64,000 bases of DNA, taken from the NCBI GenBank assembly GCA_964473555.1, contig CAYYPL010000001.1:434001-498000 (forward strand), read 5' to 3'. The notes under the pieces are model-generated. The model saw only the letters and a program-made list of their open reading frames with translations. It was not told where the DNA came from and made no database searches. This DNA comes from UBA11400 sp964473555. GTDB lineage: Bacteria; Bacteroidota; Rhodothermia; Balneolales; HLUCCA01. Shown here piece after piece: positions 1-8,012 of the stretch (position 1 is the stretch's first letter; each line of letters begins with the position of its first letter). The position numbers were made by a program, and so were the translations under genes.

Positions 1-162
1 TCCCTCGAACCTGTTCATTCGCTGATCGATCGCCTTGACGCACCCATCACAATACATACCGGCAACGTTGAACTTGATTTCTCTGGTAGCCACGGGTTCT
101 GATTGATTAGAACACCCAGACAATATCACCAAGACAGTAATAAGTACAAATAGTGTTTTCAT
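1..162 (-). CDS. Heavy-metal-associated (HMA) domain lipoprotein, 3' part cut by window edge
   Basis: The first 54 codons are visible, reading leftward from an ATG at 160-162. Residues 1-17 form a lipoprotein signal with lipobox LSGC, so the product is probably anchored in a membrane facing the periplasm. From about residue 30 comes IKFNVAGMYCDGCVKAI, a beta strand followed by a GMxCxxC metal-binding loop as in HMA/MerP/CopZ proteins, which bind Cu, Hg or other soft metals through the two cysteines. The gene runs off the window, so further domains are unknown. It lies 13 bases downstream of the DUF192 gene on the same strand and is probably co-transcribed. A role in metal trafficking is inferred from the motif only. 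Confidence 0.7.
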   Translation of the reverse strand, partial: MKTLFVLITVLVILSGCSNQSEPVATREIKFNVAGMYCDGCVKAIDQRMNRFEG

Positions 163-175
163 AATGAGCAAAGCA

Positions 176-658
176 TTAATTGAGTGTATAACTAAAAGAC
201 ATTCCAGCTCTCAGATCGTTCTGGACAGCGTAACCGGCGTTTACTTCAATGACGTATTTTGCCGGGTACACCGAATCGATACCAATAGTGGAAAATGGAA
301 CAGCGTTGTGATGTATATGGACGATTTTCATGGATTGATTAGCGAAAATTAAATCAAGTGGCAATGGTGTGTTAGCCATCCAAAAATTAAGCCGCTCCTG
401 AGTATCAAAAATAAACAACATTCCACCATTCTGTTTCATTTCTTTCACATCCATGAGCCCAAGCGATCTGGTCTGATCGTTATCAGCCAGTGCAATATCA
501 ATACTTGAAACTGCCTTTTCTTCATCAAGAAAGCTCAACTTGCCGACATACTCCAACTGACGACCAGTTATGGGGACAGCAGGAACTATGGAATCGTTTT
601 TAGTTGTAGAACACATCTGCAACAGAAAACCAATCAATAGGCACAATTTATAAATCAT
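176..658 (-). CDS. DUF192 family exported protein
   Basis: 160 residues. An N-terminal hydrophobic segment (residues 2-16) ends in LLQMC, a poor lipobox, so it is an exported protein that may or may not be lipidated. Residues about 45-158 match the DUF192 fold: a RSLGLMDV stretch, GGMLFIFD, then FWMANTPLPLDLIF and a late IEVNAGYA. DUF192 proteins are small extracytoplasmic domains of unknown biochemical role, common in archaea and bacteria. The gene is followed 13 bases later by the HMA lipoprotein gene and is divergent from rimP. Family assignment is good; function is unknown. Confidence 0.8.
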   Translation of the reverse strand: MIYKLCLLIGFLLQMCSTTKNDSIVPAVPITGRQLEYVGKLSFLDEEKAVSSIDIALADNDQTRSLGLMDVKEMKQNGGMLFIFDTQERLNFWMANTPLPLDLIFANQSMKIVHIHHNAVPFSTIGIDSVYPAKYVIEVNAGYAVQNDLRAGMSFSYTLN

Positions 659-728
659 GATTAAAGTTGCAGGTTCTAAGGGTTGTATGTCCCATAAATT
701 ACAAAATCAAATCGACTGACAGAAATAG

Positions 729-757
729 TTTACACGATTTCATAACGTAGGTACTAT
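729..757 (+). promoter_or_regulatory. Possible sigma-70-like promoter for the rimP-nusA operon
   Basis: TTTACA at 729-734 and TACTAT at 752-757 are separated by 17 bases, matching 5 of 6 and 4 of 6 consensus positions. This would start transcription near 764, about 120 bases before rimP, leaving the 829-859 hairpin inside the leader. This is sequence similarity only. A Bacteroidota-type promoter (TAnnTTTG) is not clearly present nearby. Confidence 0.3.
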
Positions 758-828
758 AAAATTTGTTCTGAATTGAAATCGCATCTTTGTTGTAAAAAAT
801 GGGATTAAACGCTATCTTTCCATACTGT

Positions 829-862
829 AAAAAGTGAGCGCCAAAAGCCCTCACTTTTTTTT
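829..862 (+). terminator. Terminator-like hairpin in the rimP leader
   Basis: A 10-base stem (829-838, AAAAAGTGAG, with 850-859, CTCACTTTTT) encloses an 11-base loop and runs directly into a T tract. It lies between two divergent genes, 25 bases before the rimP start, so no plus-strand gene ends here. It is either a transcription attenuator in the rimP-nusA leader or the end of a short leader transcript. The A-rich 5' arm makes it symmetric, so it could also act on the minus strand. Confidence 0.6.
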
Positions 863-884
863 GTACCTTTTTTACAAGAATTCC

Positions 885-1343
885 ATGATCACATTGAACC
901 AAAAAATTAATGATATAGTAGTATCCGTACTTCAGGACTACGATGTTTTTCTGGTTGATCTTGAAGTCAAGGGTTCTGACAAAAGTACACTTATTTATGT
1001 GTATGTGGATCATGTAGATTTTGGCCTGAATATTGAGACCTGTGCGAAGATTTCCCGTGAGATATCCTTCTTGATTGATTCAAAAGGTTTTATCGAAGGG
1101 AAATATACGTTAAACGTCTCTTCACCAGGACTAGATAGGCCTCTCAAAGATATCAGGCAATACAAAAAAAATATCGGACGAAAAGCATCTGTTAAATGTA
1201 CCTGGGATAAGAGCGCTAAATCTTTTAAAGGTACTTTTACTGGATACAACGATACGCACATTGAACTTGAAATGGGCAAGGATGGTAATCTTAGCATTGA
1301 AAGATCCACTGTTCTGGAGCTCAAAATATTACCCGCATTTTAA
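885..1343 (+). CDS. rimP: Ribosome maturation factor RimP
   Basis: 152 residues from the ATG at 885 (MITLNQKIND). A longer frame from 834 would begin inside the leader hairpin and add 17 residues with no family counterpart, so 885 is preferred. The family signature YTLNVSSPGLDRPL is at about residues 90-103, between the N-terminal alpha/beta domain and the C-terminal Sm-like domain. RimP binds the 30S pre-subunit and assists 16S/S19/S12 assembly in the cytoplasm. It is followed after 32 bases by nusA, the classical order. Length and motif are normal. Confidence 0.95.
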   Translation: MITLNQKINDIVVSVLQDYDVFLVDLEVKGSDKSTLIYVYVDHVDFGLNIETCAKISREISFLIDSKGFIEGKYTLNVSSPGLDRPLKDIRQYKKNIGRKASVKCTWDKSAKSFKGTFTGYNDTHIELEMGKDGNLSIERSTVLELKILPAF

Positions 1344-1375
1344 CACACATTTTTTGGCCGTAATCGGAGAATTAC

Positions 1376-2632
1376 ATGCAAACTGATATTTCCAAACTTA
1401 TTATCCATTCCTTTTCTGAAATTGCCAAGGAGAAGGGCATCGACCGTGACATGTTATTGAACATTCTGGAAGATGTTTTCAGATCGATGATCCGAAAAAA
1501 ATACGAAAGTGATGAATCTTTTCAGGTGATTCTCAATCCAGACAGGGGAGAGATACAGATGATTCATGTTCGTGAAGTTGTACCTGATTCCGAAATCACT
1601 AATCCAGCGAACGAAATTGGAATCACTGAAGCACAAAAATTTGACCCAGATGTAGAGCTCTACGATGAGTTTGCCCAGGAAATCCACATTGAAGATTTTG
1701 GTCGCCGTTCAGTTATGATGGCCAAACAAACACTAGCTCAACGGATTCGTGAAATCGAGAAGGATAATGTGTTTGAAGATTACTCCGAAAGAGTGGGTGA
1801 AATTATTTTGGGAGACGTTTACCAGGTTCGGCCAAAAGATATTTTGGTCAACCATAACGGTGTTGAACTCATTCTTCCCAAAAGCCACCAAATCTATAAA
1901 GACCGATACCGCAAGGGCGATACGATCCGGGCTGTGGTCGTTGAGGTCAAACGTGAAAACGGTAATCCTGCCGTAATCATATCAAGAACATCCCCGTTGT
2001 TTCTGGAAAGATTATTTGAAAACGAAATTCCTGAAGTCTTTGATGGGATCATAGAGATCATTAAATCGGTACGTGAACCTGGTGACAGGAGTAAAGTCGC
2101 AGTGGTCTCTCACGATGAGCGGATAGATGCTGTCGGCGCATGTGTAGGAATGAAAGGAATCCGAATACACTCAATCGTTCGTGAATTATGTAACGAAAAT
2201 ATCGATGTCATCAATTTCACCAAAGACAAAAAAGAATTTATTCGCCGTGCATTACAACCTGCTGATGTTTTGAATGTCGACCTAAGTCCTGATAATAAAC
2301 ACGCTAAAGTGGTTGTTCCGGCTGATCAAGTTTCTAAAGCGATCGGAAAAGGTGGAGTAAATATCAGATTAGCATCATTACTCACAGAGTGTGAAATTGA
2401 TGTATATCGCGAAGTAGAAGAAGAAGACGATATCGACATCTTTGAATTCGTTGATGATTTTGGTGATGAAGTAACCCAGGCGATATTTGATATGGGTTGT
2501 GATACAGCACGAGATGTGCTTAATCTGGGAGCTAAAGAGTTGCACAGACGCCTGGATGGAAAAATTGATATGGATACGGCCAACAATATGATCAAGATCA
2601 TAGAAGTAGAATTTGAAGACGATTCTATGTAG
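1376..2632 (+). CDS. nusA: Transcription termination/antitermination protein NusA
   Basis: 418 residues. The N-terminal RNA-polymerase-binding domain covers about residues 1-130, the S1 domain about 140-205 (GEIILGDVYQV, GVELILPK), then two KH domains (GACVGMKGIRIHSI near 258; KAIGKGGVNIRLAS near 322). A short acidic C-terminal tail with a helical segment (about 355-418) replaces the repeated acidic domains of the E. coli protein, as in many bacteria. NusA modulates pausing, intrinsic termination and antitermination. It sits between rimP and infB as in most bacteria. The hairpin in the operon leader may be a target of NusA feedback, which is inference. Confidence 0.96.
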   Translation: MQTDISKLIIHSFSEIAKEKGIDRDMLLNILEDVFRSMIRKKYESDESFQVILNPDRGEIQMIHVREVVPDSEITNPANEIGITEAQKFDPDVELYDEFAQEIHIEDFGRRSVMMAKQTLAQRIREIEKDNVFEDYSERVGEIILGDVYQVRPKDILVNHNGVELILPKSHQIYKDRYRKGDTIRAVVVEVKRENGNPAVIISRTSPLFLERLFENEIPEVFDGIIEIIKSVREPGDRSKVAVVSHDERIDAVGACVGMKGIRIHSIVRELCNENIDVINFTKDKKEFIRRALQPADVLNVDLSPDNKHAKVVVPADQVSKAIGKGGVNIRLASLLTECEIDVYREVEEEDDIDIFEFVDDFGDEVTQAIFDMGCDTARDVLNLGAKELHRRLDGKIDMDTANNMIKIIEVEFEDDSM

Positions 2633-2687
2633 GATACGTAATATTGATTAGAGTCCTGTAAACTGAAAAAAAAGGAAGCGGATAAGA

Positions 2688-5483
2688 ATGTCGTTTGACA
2701 CAAGTAAAAAGAAATTATTCAAAGTAGCATCTGAGTTCAATGTAACGACCCAGTCTATTGTCGATCTGTTGACTTCAAAAGGAATAGCAGCAGAAAACAA
2801 ACCAAATTTCACAATTACACATGAAATGTATGAGGTAATTGAGAGGAATTACGGTGAGGACAAAGCTAAAAGCCGCGAACATGAAAAAAGTAGAGAAGAA
2901 TATGAAAACAGAAGATCTGCTATCCAGGGATCCAGAAACGAAAAAATAACGCTGGATACGGTATTTCTTGACCCAATTGAAGATTTAGCACCAATTGACA
3001 GCGAATTACCGATTCATCCGGTTGAAAACCTTCTAACTGAAAAGGATGAACCCACAAAAAGTACGGTTGAAACTGTCGAGAAGTCCGAATCTGTGATAAT
3101 CACGGTTTCTGAAAAATCAAAAGTAGACACTTCTTCAGAACGAAAAACCGAGACACGAAAAATTGATCCCCCATCGGATGGCTCTGTTCAAATTGAGCTA
3201 ACTACTTCTGTTAAAACATCTGACACAAATTCAGAACCGAAATTATCTGCTGGTGATGCGAAGAAAGAAGATAAATCGGACGTACTTGATGTAGCCAAGG
3301 AAGAGACGGAAGACGTTGAACCCGATGTGATTCGCGCGCGAGCAGAAAGACTCAAAGGAACAAGAGTAATCGGAAAAATCGACGTACCATCACCTGCAAT
3401 AGTTGCCCCAGATGATGAACCTGTACGGAAAAAAAGGAAAAAGAAGAAAAAACTGATTCAATCAAAACAGGAAGATACCAAATCAGTAACTCCACCTGTA
3501 AAAACTGCTGAGGAGGATTCGGCAGAGGCTCGTAAAAAGAAAAAACGGATTACAGGCAAAAAAGGGGGTAAAGTCACTGAAGAGGATGTCGAATCCAAGA
3601 TGAAGGAAACGATGGCTCTTCTACAGGGAGGTGCCGGGAAGAAGAGACAAAAGCGTCGTAAACTTCGTCGTGATGAAATCGCCGCTGAAAAAGAGTTTCA
3701 GGAAGAACTGGATAGGGAAGCGGGAAGTACTATTGAACTGTCCGAATTTATTACTGTCAGCGATCTTGCAGATCTTCTTGCCGTACCGGTGAACAAGGTG
3801 ATCACATCATGTATGTCCTTGGGCATGTTTGTGTCTATCAATCAGCGCCTAGATGCATCAAGTATTGAACTCATTGCCGCTGAATTTGATCGAGACATTC
3901 GTTTTGTTGATGCAGAGAAACTTACAGAGGAAGTGATTGAGGATGAAGACAATCCGGAAGATCTTGAATTCAGAGCCCCAGTTGTTACCGTGATGGGACA
4001 TGTGGATCACGGAAAAACATCGTTGCTTGATTACATCAGAAAAACAAAAGTTACGGCAGGAGAATCTGGTGGGATAACCCAACATATTGGCGCTTATGAA
4101 GTTAAACTTCCTGATGGAAGAAGAGTAGCGTTTCTGGATACACCGGGTCATGAGGCCTTTACTGCGATGCGAGCACGTGGTGCCCAGGCAACGGATATTG
4201 TAATTCTGGTCGTTGCTGCCGATGACCGTGTTATGCCCCAGACGATTGAAGCCATTAATCACGCTCAGGCTGGTGGCGTTCCAATTGTTGTTGCTTTGAA
4301 TAAAATGGATAAGGCAGAGGCCAATCCAGACAAGATCAAACAGCAATTGTCGGATCACAATGTTATTATTGAGGAATGGGGCGGTAAAGCACAATGTGCT
4401 GAAGTTTCTGCTCATACAGGAAAAGGTATTGATGAGTTACTTGAAAAAGTACTCATCGAAGCTGAACTGATGGATCTAAAGGCGAATCCAAATCGTCGTG
4501 CATCTGGTGTGGTTCTTGAAACCAAAGTTGACAAAGGCAAGGGAGTCGTTGCGAATGTACTGATCCAAAAAGGAACGATGCGTGTAGGAGATCCTTTTGT
4601 TGCCGGACAGTATTCTGGTCGTGTTCGTGCGATGGAAAACGAACTTGGCGAGAAGATTACGGAAGCTGGACCTTCCAAACCGATTCAGCTCACAGGGTTT
4701 GATGGATTGCCATTAGCTGGTGATAAAATTGTTGTCACTCAGGATGAAAAAACAGCTAAAGAAATTGCGAATCAACGCCAGCAAATCAAACGAGAACAAG
4801 ACCTGCGTAAAGTGAAACATCTCACTTTGGATGATATTGCCCGACGAATGGCTCTAGGTAATATCGTAGAGCTCAATCTCATCGTTAAGGGTGATGTGGA
4901 TGGTTCAATAGAAGCTCTCAGCGGTTCACTTCAGAAGATTTCAACAGAAGAAGTCAAGGTCAATATCATACACACAGGTGTTGGAGCGATCTCAGAATCT
5001 GACGTTCTATTAGCATCAGCATCAGATGCGGTTATTATCGGGTTTCAGGTTCGTCCAACCGCAAATGCACGAAAACTTGCTGAAAGAGAAGAGATTGACA
5101 TCCGTCTGTTTAGCGTAATCTATGACGCAATAGATGCTGTTAAAGATGCTCTTGAAGGTATGTTGAGCCCAGAACTGGGAGAAAAAATAGTTGCATCTGT
5201 CGATATTCGTGAAACCTTTAAGGTACCGAATATCGGAACCATCGCTGGATGTTATGTAACCGAAGGTAAATTGAACAGAAATACGAAAATTCGTCTTATA
5301 CGTGATGGAATCGTTATTTATGACGGTGTAATTTCCTCTCTAAAACGCTTCAAGGACGATGTCAGAGAAGTGTCGTCCGGATACGAATGTGGTATCGGTA
5401 TCCATAATTACAATGATTTACGCGTTGGTGACGTTATAGAAGGATATGAAATCACAGAGACTAAACGTAAGCTGAATCAATGA
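2688..5483 (+). CDS. infB: Translation initiation factor IF-2
   Basis: 931 residues. An IF2N helix-turn segment is at 1-55, followed by a long, low-complexity, highly charged linker (about 60-350, with lysine-rich blocks such as RKKRKKKKK). A second IF2N-like segment is near 355-420. The GTPase domain starts near 432 with GHVDHGKTSLLD (G1), DTPGHEAF (G3), NKMDKAEANPDK (G4) and SAHTGKG (G5). Domains II to IV follow, ending with the fMet-tRNA-binding C-domain. IF-2 positions fMet-tRNA on the 30S subunit and promotes 50S joining. A purine-rich site (AAGGAAG) precedes the ATG. The stop overlaps the rbfA start by 4 bases. Confidence 0.97.
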   Translation: MSFDTSKKKLFKVASEFNVTTQSIVDLLTSKGIAAENKPNFTITHEMYEVIERNYGEDKAKSREHEKSREEYENRRSAIQGSRNEKITLDTVFLDPIEDLAPIDSELPIHPVENLLTEKDEPTKSTVETVEKSESVIITVSEKSKVDTSSERKTETRKIDPPSDGSVQIELTTSVKTSDTNSEPKLSAGDAKKEDKSDVLDVAKEETEDVEPDVIRARAERLKGTRVIGKIDVPSPAIVAPDDEPVRKKRKKKKKLIQSKQEDTKSVTPPVKTAEEDSAEARKKKKRITGKKGGKVTEEDVESKMKETMALLQGGAGKKRQKRRKLRRDEIAAEKEFQEELDREAGSTIELSEFITVSDLADLLAVPVNKVITSCMSLGMFVSINQRLDASSIELIAAEFDRDIRFVDAEKLTEEVIEDEDNPEDLEFRAPVVTVMGHVDHGKTSLLDYIRKTKVTAGESGGITQHIGAYEVKLPDGRRVAFLDTPGHEAFTAMRARGAQATDIVILVVAADDRVMPQTIEAINHAQAGGVPIVVALNKMDKAEANPDKIKQQLSDHNVIIEEWGGKAQCAEVSAHTGKGIDELLEKVLIEAELMDLKANPNRRASGVVLETKVDKGKGVVANVLIQKGTMRVGDPFVAGQYSGRVRAMENELGEKITEAGPSKPIQLTGFDGLPLAGDKIVVTQDEKTAKEIANQRQQIKREQDLRKVKHLTLDDIARRMALGNIVELNLIVKGDVDGSIEALSGSLQKISTEEVKVNIIHTGVGAISESDVLLASASDAVIIGFQVRPTANARKLAEREEIDIRLFSVIYDAIDAVKDALEGMLSPELGEKIVASVDIRETFKVPNIGTIAGCYVTEGKLNRNTKIRLIRDGIVIYDGVISSLKRFKDDVREVSSGYECGIGIHNYNDLRVGDVIEGYEITETKRKLNQ

Positions 5484-5839
5484 GTATCCGTACCGAGAGA
5501 TTAGCATCCCAGGTCAAACGTGACCTGGGACCTATTTTACAACGATTCCAGAACGGATCTATCATTACCATTACATCAGTGAAAGTATCCGATGACTTGA
5601 TGATCGTTAAAGTCTATTTGAGTGTTTATGCTCCTAATGGGGATTCCCAGCAGATTTTTGAACATGTTCTGGATAAAACCGCGCTCATCAGATCAGAACT
5701 TGCATCCCTGCTTAGAAACCAACTTCGACGTATCCCTGAGATCCATTTCTACCTGGACGACACAGCAGATTATGTGAGTAAAATCGAATCCCTGTTCAAA
5801 AAGATTCAGGAAGAGCGTTCATCCTCAGATAAATCTTGA
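5480..5839 (+). CDS. rbfA: Ribosome-binding factor A
   Basis: 119 residues, the usual length. The N-terminus SIRTERLASQVKRDLGPIL and the central VSDDLMIVKVYLSVY strands, ending in ELRRIPEIHFYLDDT-like sequence, match the single KH-like RbfA domain. RbfA binds the 30S subunit near the 5' helix of 16S rRNA and is needed for late maturation and cold growth. The ATGA overlap with infB indicates translational coupling, and truB begins 5 bases later. Confidence 0.94.
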   Translation: MSIRTERLASQVKRDLGPILQRFQNGSIITITSVKVSDDLMIVKVYLSVYAPNGDSQQIFEHVLDKTALIRSELASLLRNQLRRIPEIHFYLDDTADYVSKIESLFKKIQEERSSSDKS

Positions 5840-5844
5840 TTTAG

Positions 5845-6600
5845 GTGGAAGATTCAGTTCCAAACACTGATACTCCCGTATTTACGGCCACGAATCTACC
5901 CAAAACAGACGCCGATTGGAAGGCGGGTGCTGTATTTGTTGTTGATAAACCTTACCATTGGACCAGTTTCCGTGTTGTAGGTCTCATCAGAAAGCTGATC
6001 GGTATTAAAAAAGTTGGTCATGCCGGTACGCTTGATCCTTTAGCAACTGGAGTTCTGATCGTTTGTACAGGTAAAGCCACTAAAATGATCGATGAACTAA
6101 TGGTTGGTACAAAAGGATACAGAGCAACCATCACTTTGGGTGCAAGTACGCCTAGTTACGATTCTGAAACCGAAATCGATGCTCGTTCAACCTATGAGCA
6201 CATTACTCAACAAGACGTTGAGCAAATTTTAAAATCCAGATTTACAGGTTCAATTGAGCAAATACCACCCATGTACTCTGCCGTTAAGCATAAAGGTGTA
6301 CCGTTGTACAAAATGGCCCGGGCTGGAAAACAAATTGAACGAAAAGTTCGACATGTAGAAATATTCTCGGCTGAACTCACCGAATTTGCCCCGCCCATTT
6401 TTGTTGTCGATATTCTTTGCAGTAAAGGAACCTACATACGGTCAATTGCTCATGATATCGGTCCGATGCTCGGAACTTTATCTCATCTGACCGGACTTTG
6501 TAGAACCCGGAACGGAAACTATACAATTGATCAGGCAATGAGTATTGAAGCACTTTTAACAAATTTAGACCCAGATGGCGAATCCGGTATTTTTTTCTGA
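5845..6600 (+). CDS. truB: tRNA pseudouridine(55) synthase TruB, GTG start
   Basis: 251 residues from a GTG at 5845, 5 bases after rbfA; no ATG is available upstream of the conserved core. The VVDKPYHWTSF motif and GHAGTLDPLATGVL, with the catalytic aspartate, are at about residues 33-76. KGTYIRSIAHDIG near 195 is motif III. The enzyme isomerises U55 in the T loop of tRNAs. The first 30 residues form an extension relative to E. coli TruB, so the true start could be internal. The 3' end overlaps ribF by 26 bases, indicating translational coupling. Confidence 0.94.
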   Translation: MEDSVPNTDTPVFTATNLPKTDADWKAGAVFVVDKPYHWTSFRVVGLIRKLIGIKKVGHAGTLDPLATGVLIVCTGKATKMIDELMVGTKGYRATITLGASTPSYDSETEIDARSTYEHITQQDVEQILKSRFTGSIEQIPPMYSAVKHKGVPLYKMARAGKQIERKVRHVEIFSAELTEFAPPIFVVDILCSKGTYIRSIAHDIGPMLGTLSHLTGLCRTRNGNYTIDQAMSIEALLTNLDPDGESGIFF

Positions 6601-7513
6601 GGTAGTTTTTGATGCCAATACTGTCTTGACTGTAGGTACGTTTGATGGCGTGCATAAAGGCCATCAAGCCTTGATTCAAAAACTCGTAGAAGTTGCGCGG
6701 GAGAAACAAGCCAGAAGTGTTGTGGTTACTTTCGATCCACATCCTCGTGAAGTAATCAACGCTGGTACAAATGAGGTCAAACTCCTCACGACATTAAGAG
6801 AAAGAGCTAAAGATTTAAGTGATCTCTGTGTCGACATGATGATTGTAATCCCATTTACCCGAGACTTTTCTCTGCTGACATCTAACGAATTCATAGAAGA
6901 TATTCTGATCAAAAAAATTGGAGTATCTGGTTTTATCATTGGGTACGATCATCAATTCGGAAGAAATAGGGAAGGAACAATCACCTCTGTCAACAATATG
7001 AGCTCGAAATATGGCTTTGACGTATATGTAATCGAGGCTCAGGAAATTGGAGATTCAACTATAAGTTCTACATTGATTCGAAAAACTTTGGAGAATAGTG
7101 GCGAAGTCGACTTGGTTCGAAACTATCTCGGTCGTGATTATGAGCTAAGTGGACTCGTTATACACGGTGATAAACGTGGACGAACAATAGGTTTTCCAAC
7201 TGCAAATCTACGTTTGACTGATTCCAGAAAGGTAGTGCCTAAAAATGGAGTTTATGCCGTTCAGGTCGAAATCGAAAAGGATTCAAACAGCTACTTTGGA
7301 ATGATGAATATAGGTTATCGCCCAACATTTAATGATGAAAAAAAGAGATCCATAGAAGTACACATCTTTGACTTTAATGCAGATATCTATGGTAAAATAG
7401 TCTCGGTCAAGTTCATCAAACGAATCCGTGACGAAAAGTCGTTCAAAGGTAAGGATGAATTGGTTCAACAACTCAATCTGGACCGTGAAAGTTGTTTGAA
7501 GTTGAATAAATGA
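6575..7513 (+). CDS. ribF: Bifunctional riboflavin kinase / FMN adenylyltransferase
   Basis: 312 residues. The N-terminal FAD synthetase domain carries GTFDGVHKGHQALI (HxGH nucleotidyltransferase motif, about 21-34) and a later ISSTLIRKTL. The C-terminal flavokinase domain (about 185-310) has GRTIGFPTANLRL and a PKNGVYAV strand. It converts riboflavin to FMN and then FAD in the cytosol. The start lies inside the truB reading frame (26-base overlap), the same gene order as in many Bacteroidota and Firmicutes. Length and motifs are complete. Confidence 0.95.
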   Translation: MANPVFFSEVVFDANTVLTVGTFDGVHKGHQALIQKLVEVAREKQARSVVVTFDPHPREVINAGTNEVKLLTTLRERAKDLSDLCVDMMIVIPFTRDFSLLTSNEFIEDILIKKIGVSGFIIGYDHQFGRNREGTITSVNNMSSKYGFDVYVIEAQEIGDSTISSTLIRKTLENSGEVDLVRNYLGRDYELSGLVIHGDKRGRTIGFPTANLRLTDSRKVVPKNGVYAVQVEIEKDSNSYFGMMNIGYRPTFNDEKKRSIEVHIFDFNADIYGKIVSVKFIKRIRDEKSFKGKDELVQQLNLDRESCLKLNK

Positions 7514-7525
7514 GTATATTTCAGG

Positions 7526-7590
7526 CTTAGCGGAAAAAATTTCTGCTGCTAACGTAAATCTACTTTAGCATAGTAACATCTAAAGCGGAG
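7526..7590 (+). promoter_or_regulatory. Probable S15-responsive leader of rpsO with competing helices
   Basis: Two helices precede rpsO. Helix A pairs TTAGC (7527-7531) with GCTAA (7548-7552), extended inside by GAAA/TTTC. Helix B pairs CTTTAG (7563-7568) with CTAAAG (7580-7585), just before the GGAG site at 7587-7590. The GCTAA arm of helix A can instead pair with TTAGC at 7565-7569, the arm of helix B, so the two folds exclude each other. S15 is known to repress its own mRNA through leader structures in several bacteria. Assignment here is by context and pairing only. Confidence 0.45.
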
Positions 7591-7600
7591 AACATATATC

Positions 7601-7870
7601 ATGAATATATCTTCTGAAGAGAAAAAAGAGATTTTTGGCAAATTTGGCAAAAGTAATATCGACACCGGTTCAGCAGAAGCACAGATCGCCCTGTTTACCG
7701 AGCGTATCAACAGACTTACAGAACACCTGAAAGAGCATAAGAAAGACCACTCAACTCGACTGGGTCTTCTCAAATTAGTAGGTAAGCGTCGTCGTTTACT
7801 CAACTATGTGATGAAGAAAGACATCGAAGGTTATAGAAAGCTTATTGCCGAATTAGGTATCAGAAAATAA
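7601..7870 (+). CDS. rpsO: 30S ribosomal protein S15
   Basis: 89 residues, the normal length. The conserved features are FGKSNIDTGSAEAQIALFTERI, then HLKEHKKDHSTRLGLLKLVGKRRRLLNYV, four helices that bind the 16S central-domain three-way junction. S15 is a primary binder nucleating the 30S platform. It is preceded by a structured leader with a good GGAG ribosome site and followed at 7886 by a strong terminator, so much of its transcription probably ends before pnp. Confidence 0.97.
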   Translation: MNISSEEKKEIFGKFGKSNIDTGSAEAQIALFTERINRLTEHLKEHKKDHSTRLGLLKLVGKRRRLLNYVMKKDIEGYRKLIAELGIRK

Positions 7871-7885
7871 AAGTATACCATACCA

Positions 7886-7914
7886 GGGCACGGGAAAACC
7901 TCGTGCCCTTTTTT
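7886..7914 (+). terminator. Intrinsic terminator after rpsO
   Basis: GGGCACG (7886-7892) pairs with CGTGCCC (7902-7908) around a 9-base loop and is followed by six T residues. It begins 16 bases after the rpsO stop and lies before the pnp leader stem, so pnp expression needs read-through or its own promoter. Confidence 0.9.
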
Positions 7915-7925
7915 GTGTGTTGCGT

Positions 7926-7972
7926 AGAGTTGATTGAACGGTTCATTACATATGATACGCTCAATCAACTCT
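7926..7972 (+). promoter_or_regulatory. Long perfect stem in the pnp leader
   Basis: AGAGTTGATTGA (7926-7937) and TCAATCAACTCT (7961-7972) are perfectly complementary over 12 bases, with a 23-base loop. There is no T tract, so it is not a terminator. It sits between the rpsO terminator and the pnp start, 40 bases before the ATG. In E. coli an RNase III-cleaved stem at the same place lets PNPase repress its own synthesis; this may be the equivalent, which is inference from position and shape. Confidence 0.5.
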
Positions 7973-8012
7973 CTATCGAACGCACAGCAAAGACGAAAAC
8001 GAAAGAGAAAGA

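Noticed and set aside
699..1013. 104-codon minus-strand frame across the rimP leader
   Set aside because: It overlaps the promoter, hairpin and rimP start and has no similarity to known proteins.
2326..2703. 125-codon minus-strand frame opposite the nusA end
   Set aside because: Serine-rich shadow of the acidic nusA tail codons.
3858..4415. 185-codon open frame antisense to infB
   Set aside because: It lies opposite the conserved GTPase core of infB, has no family resemblance and reflects codon bias on the other strand.
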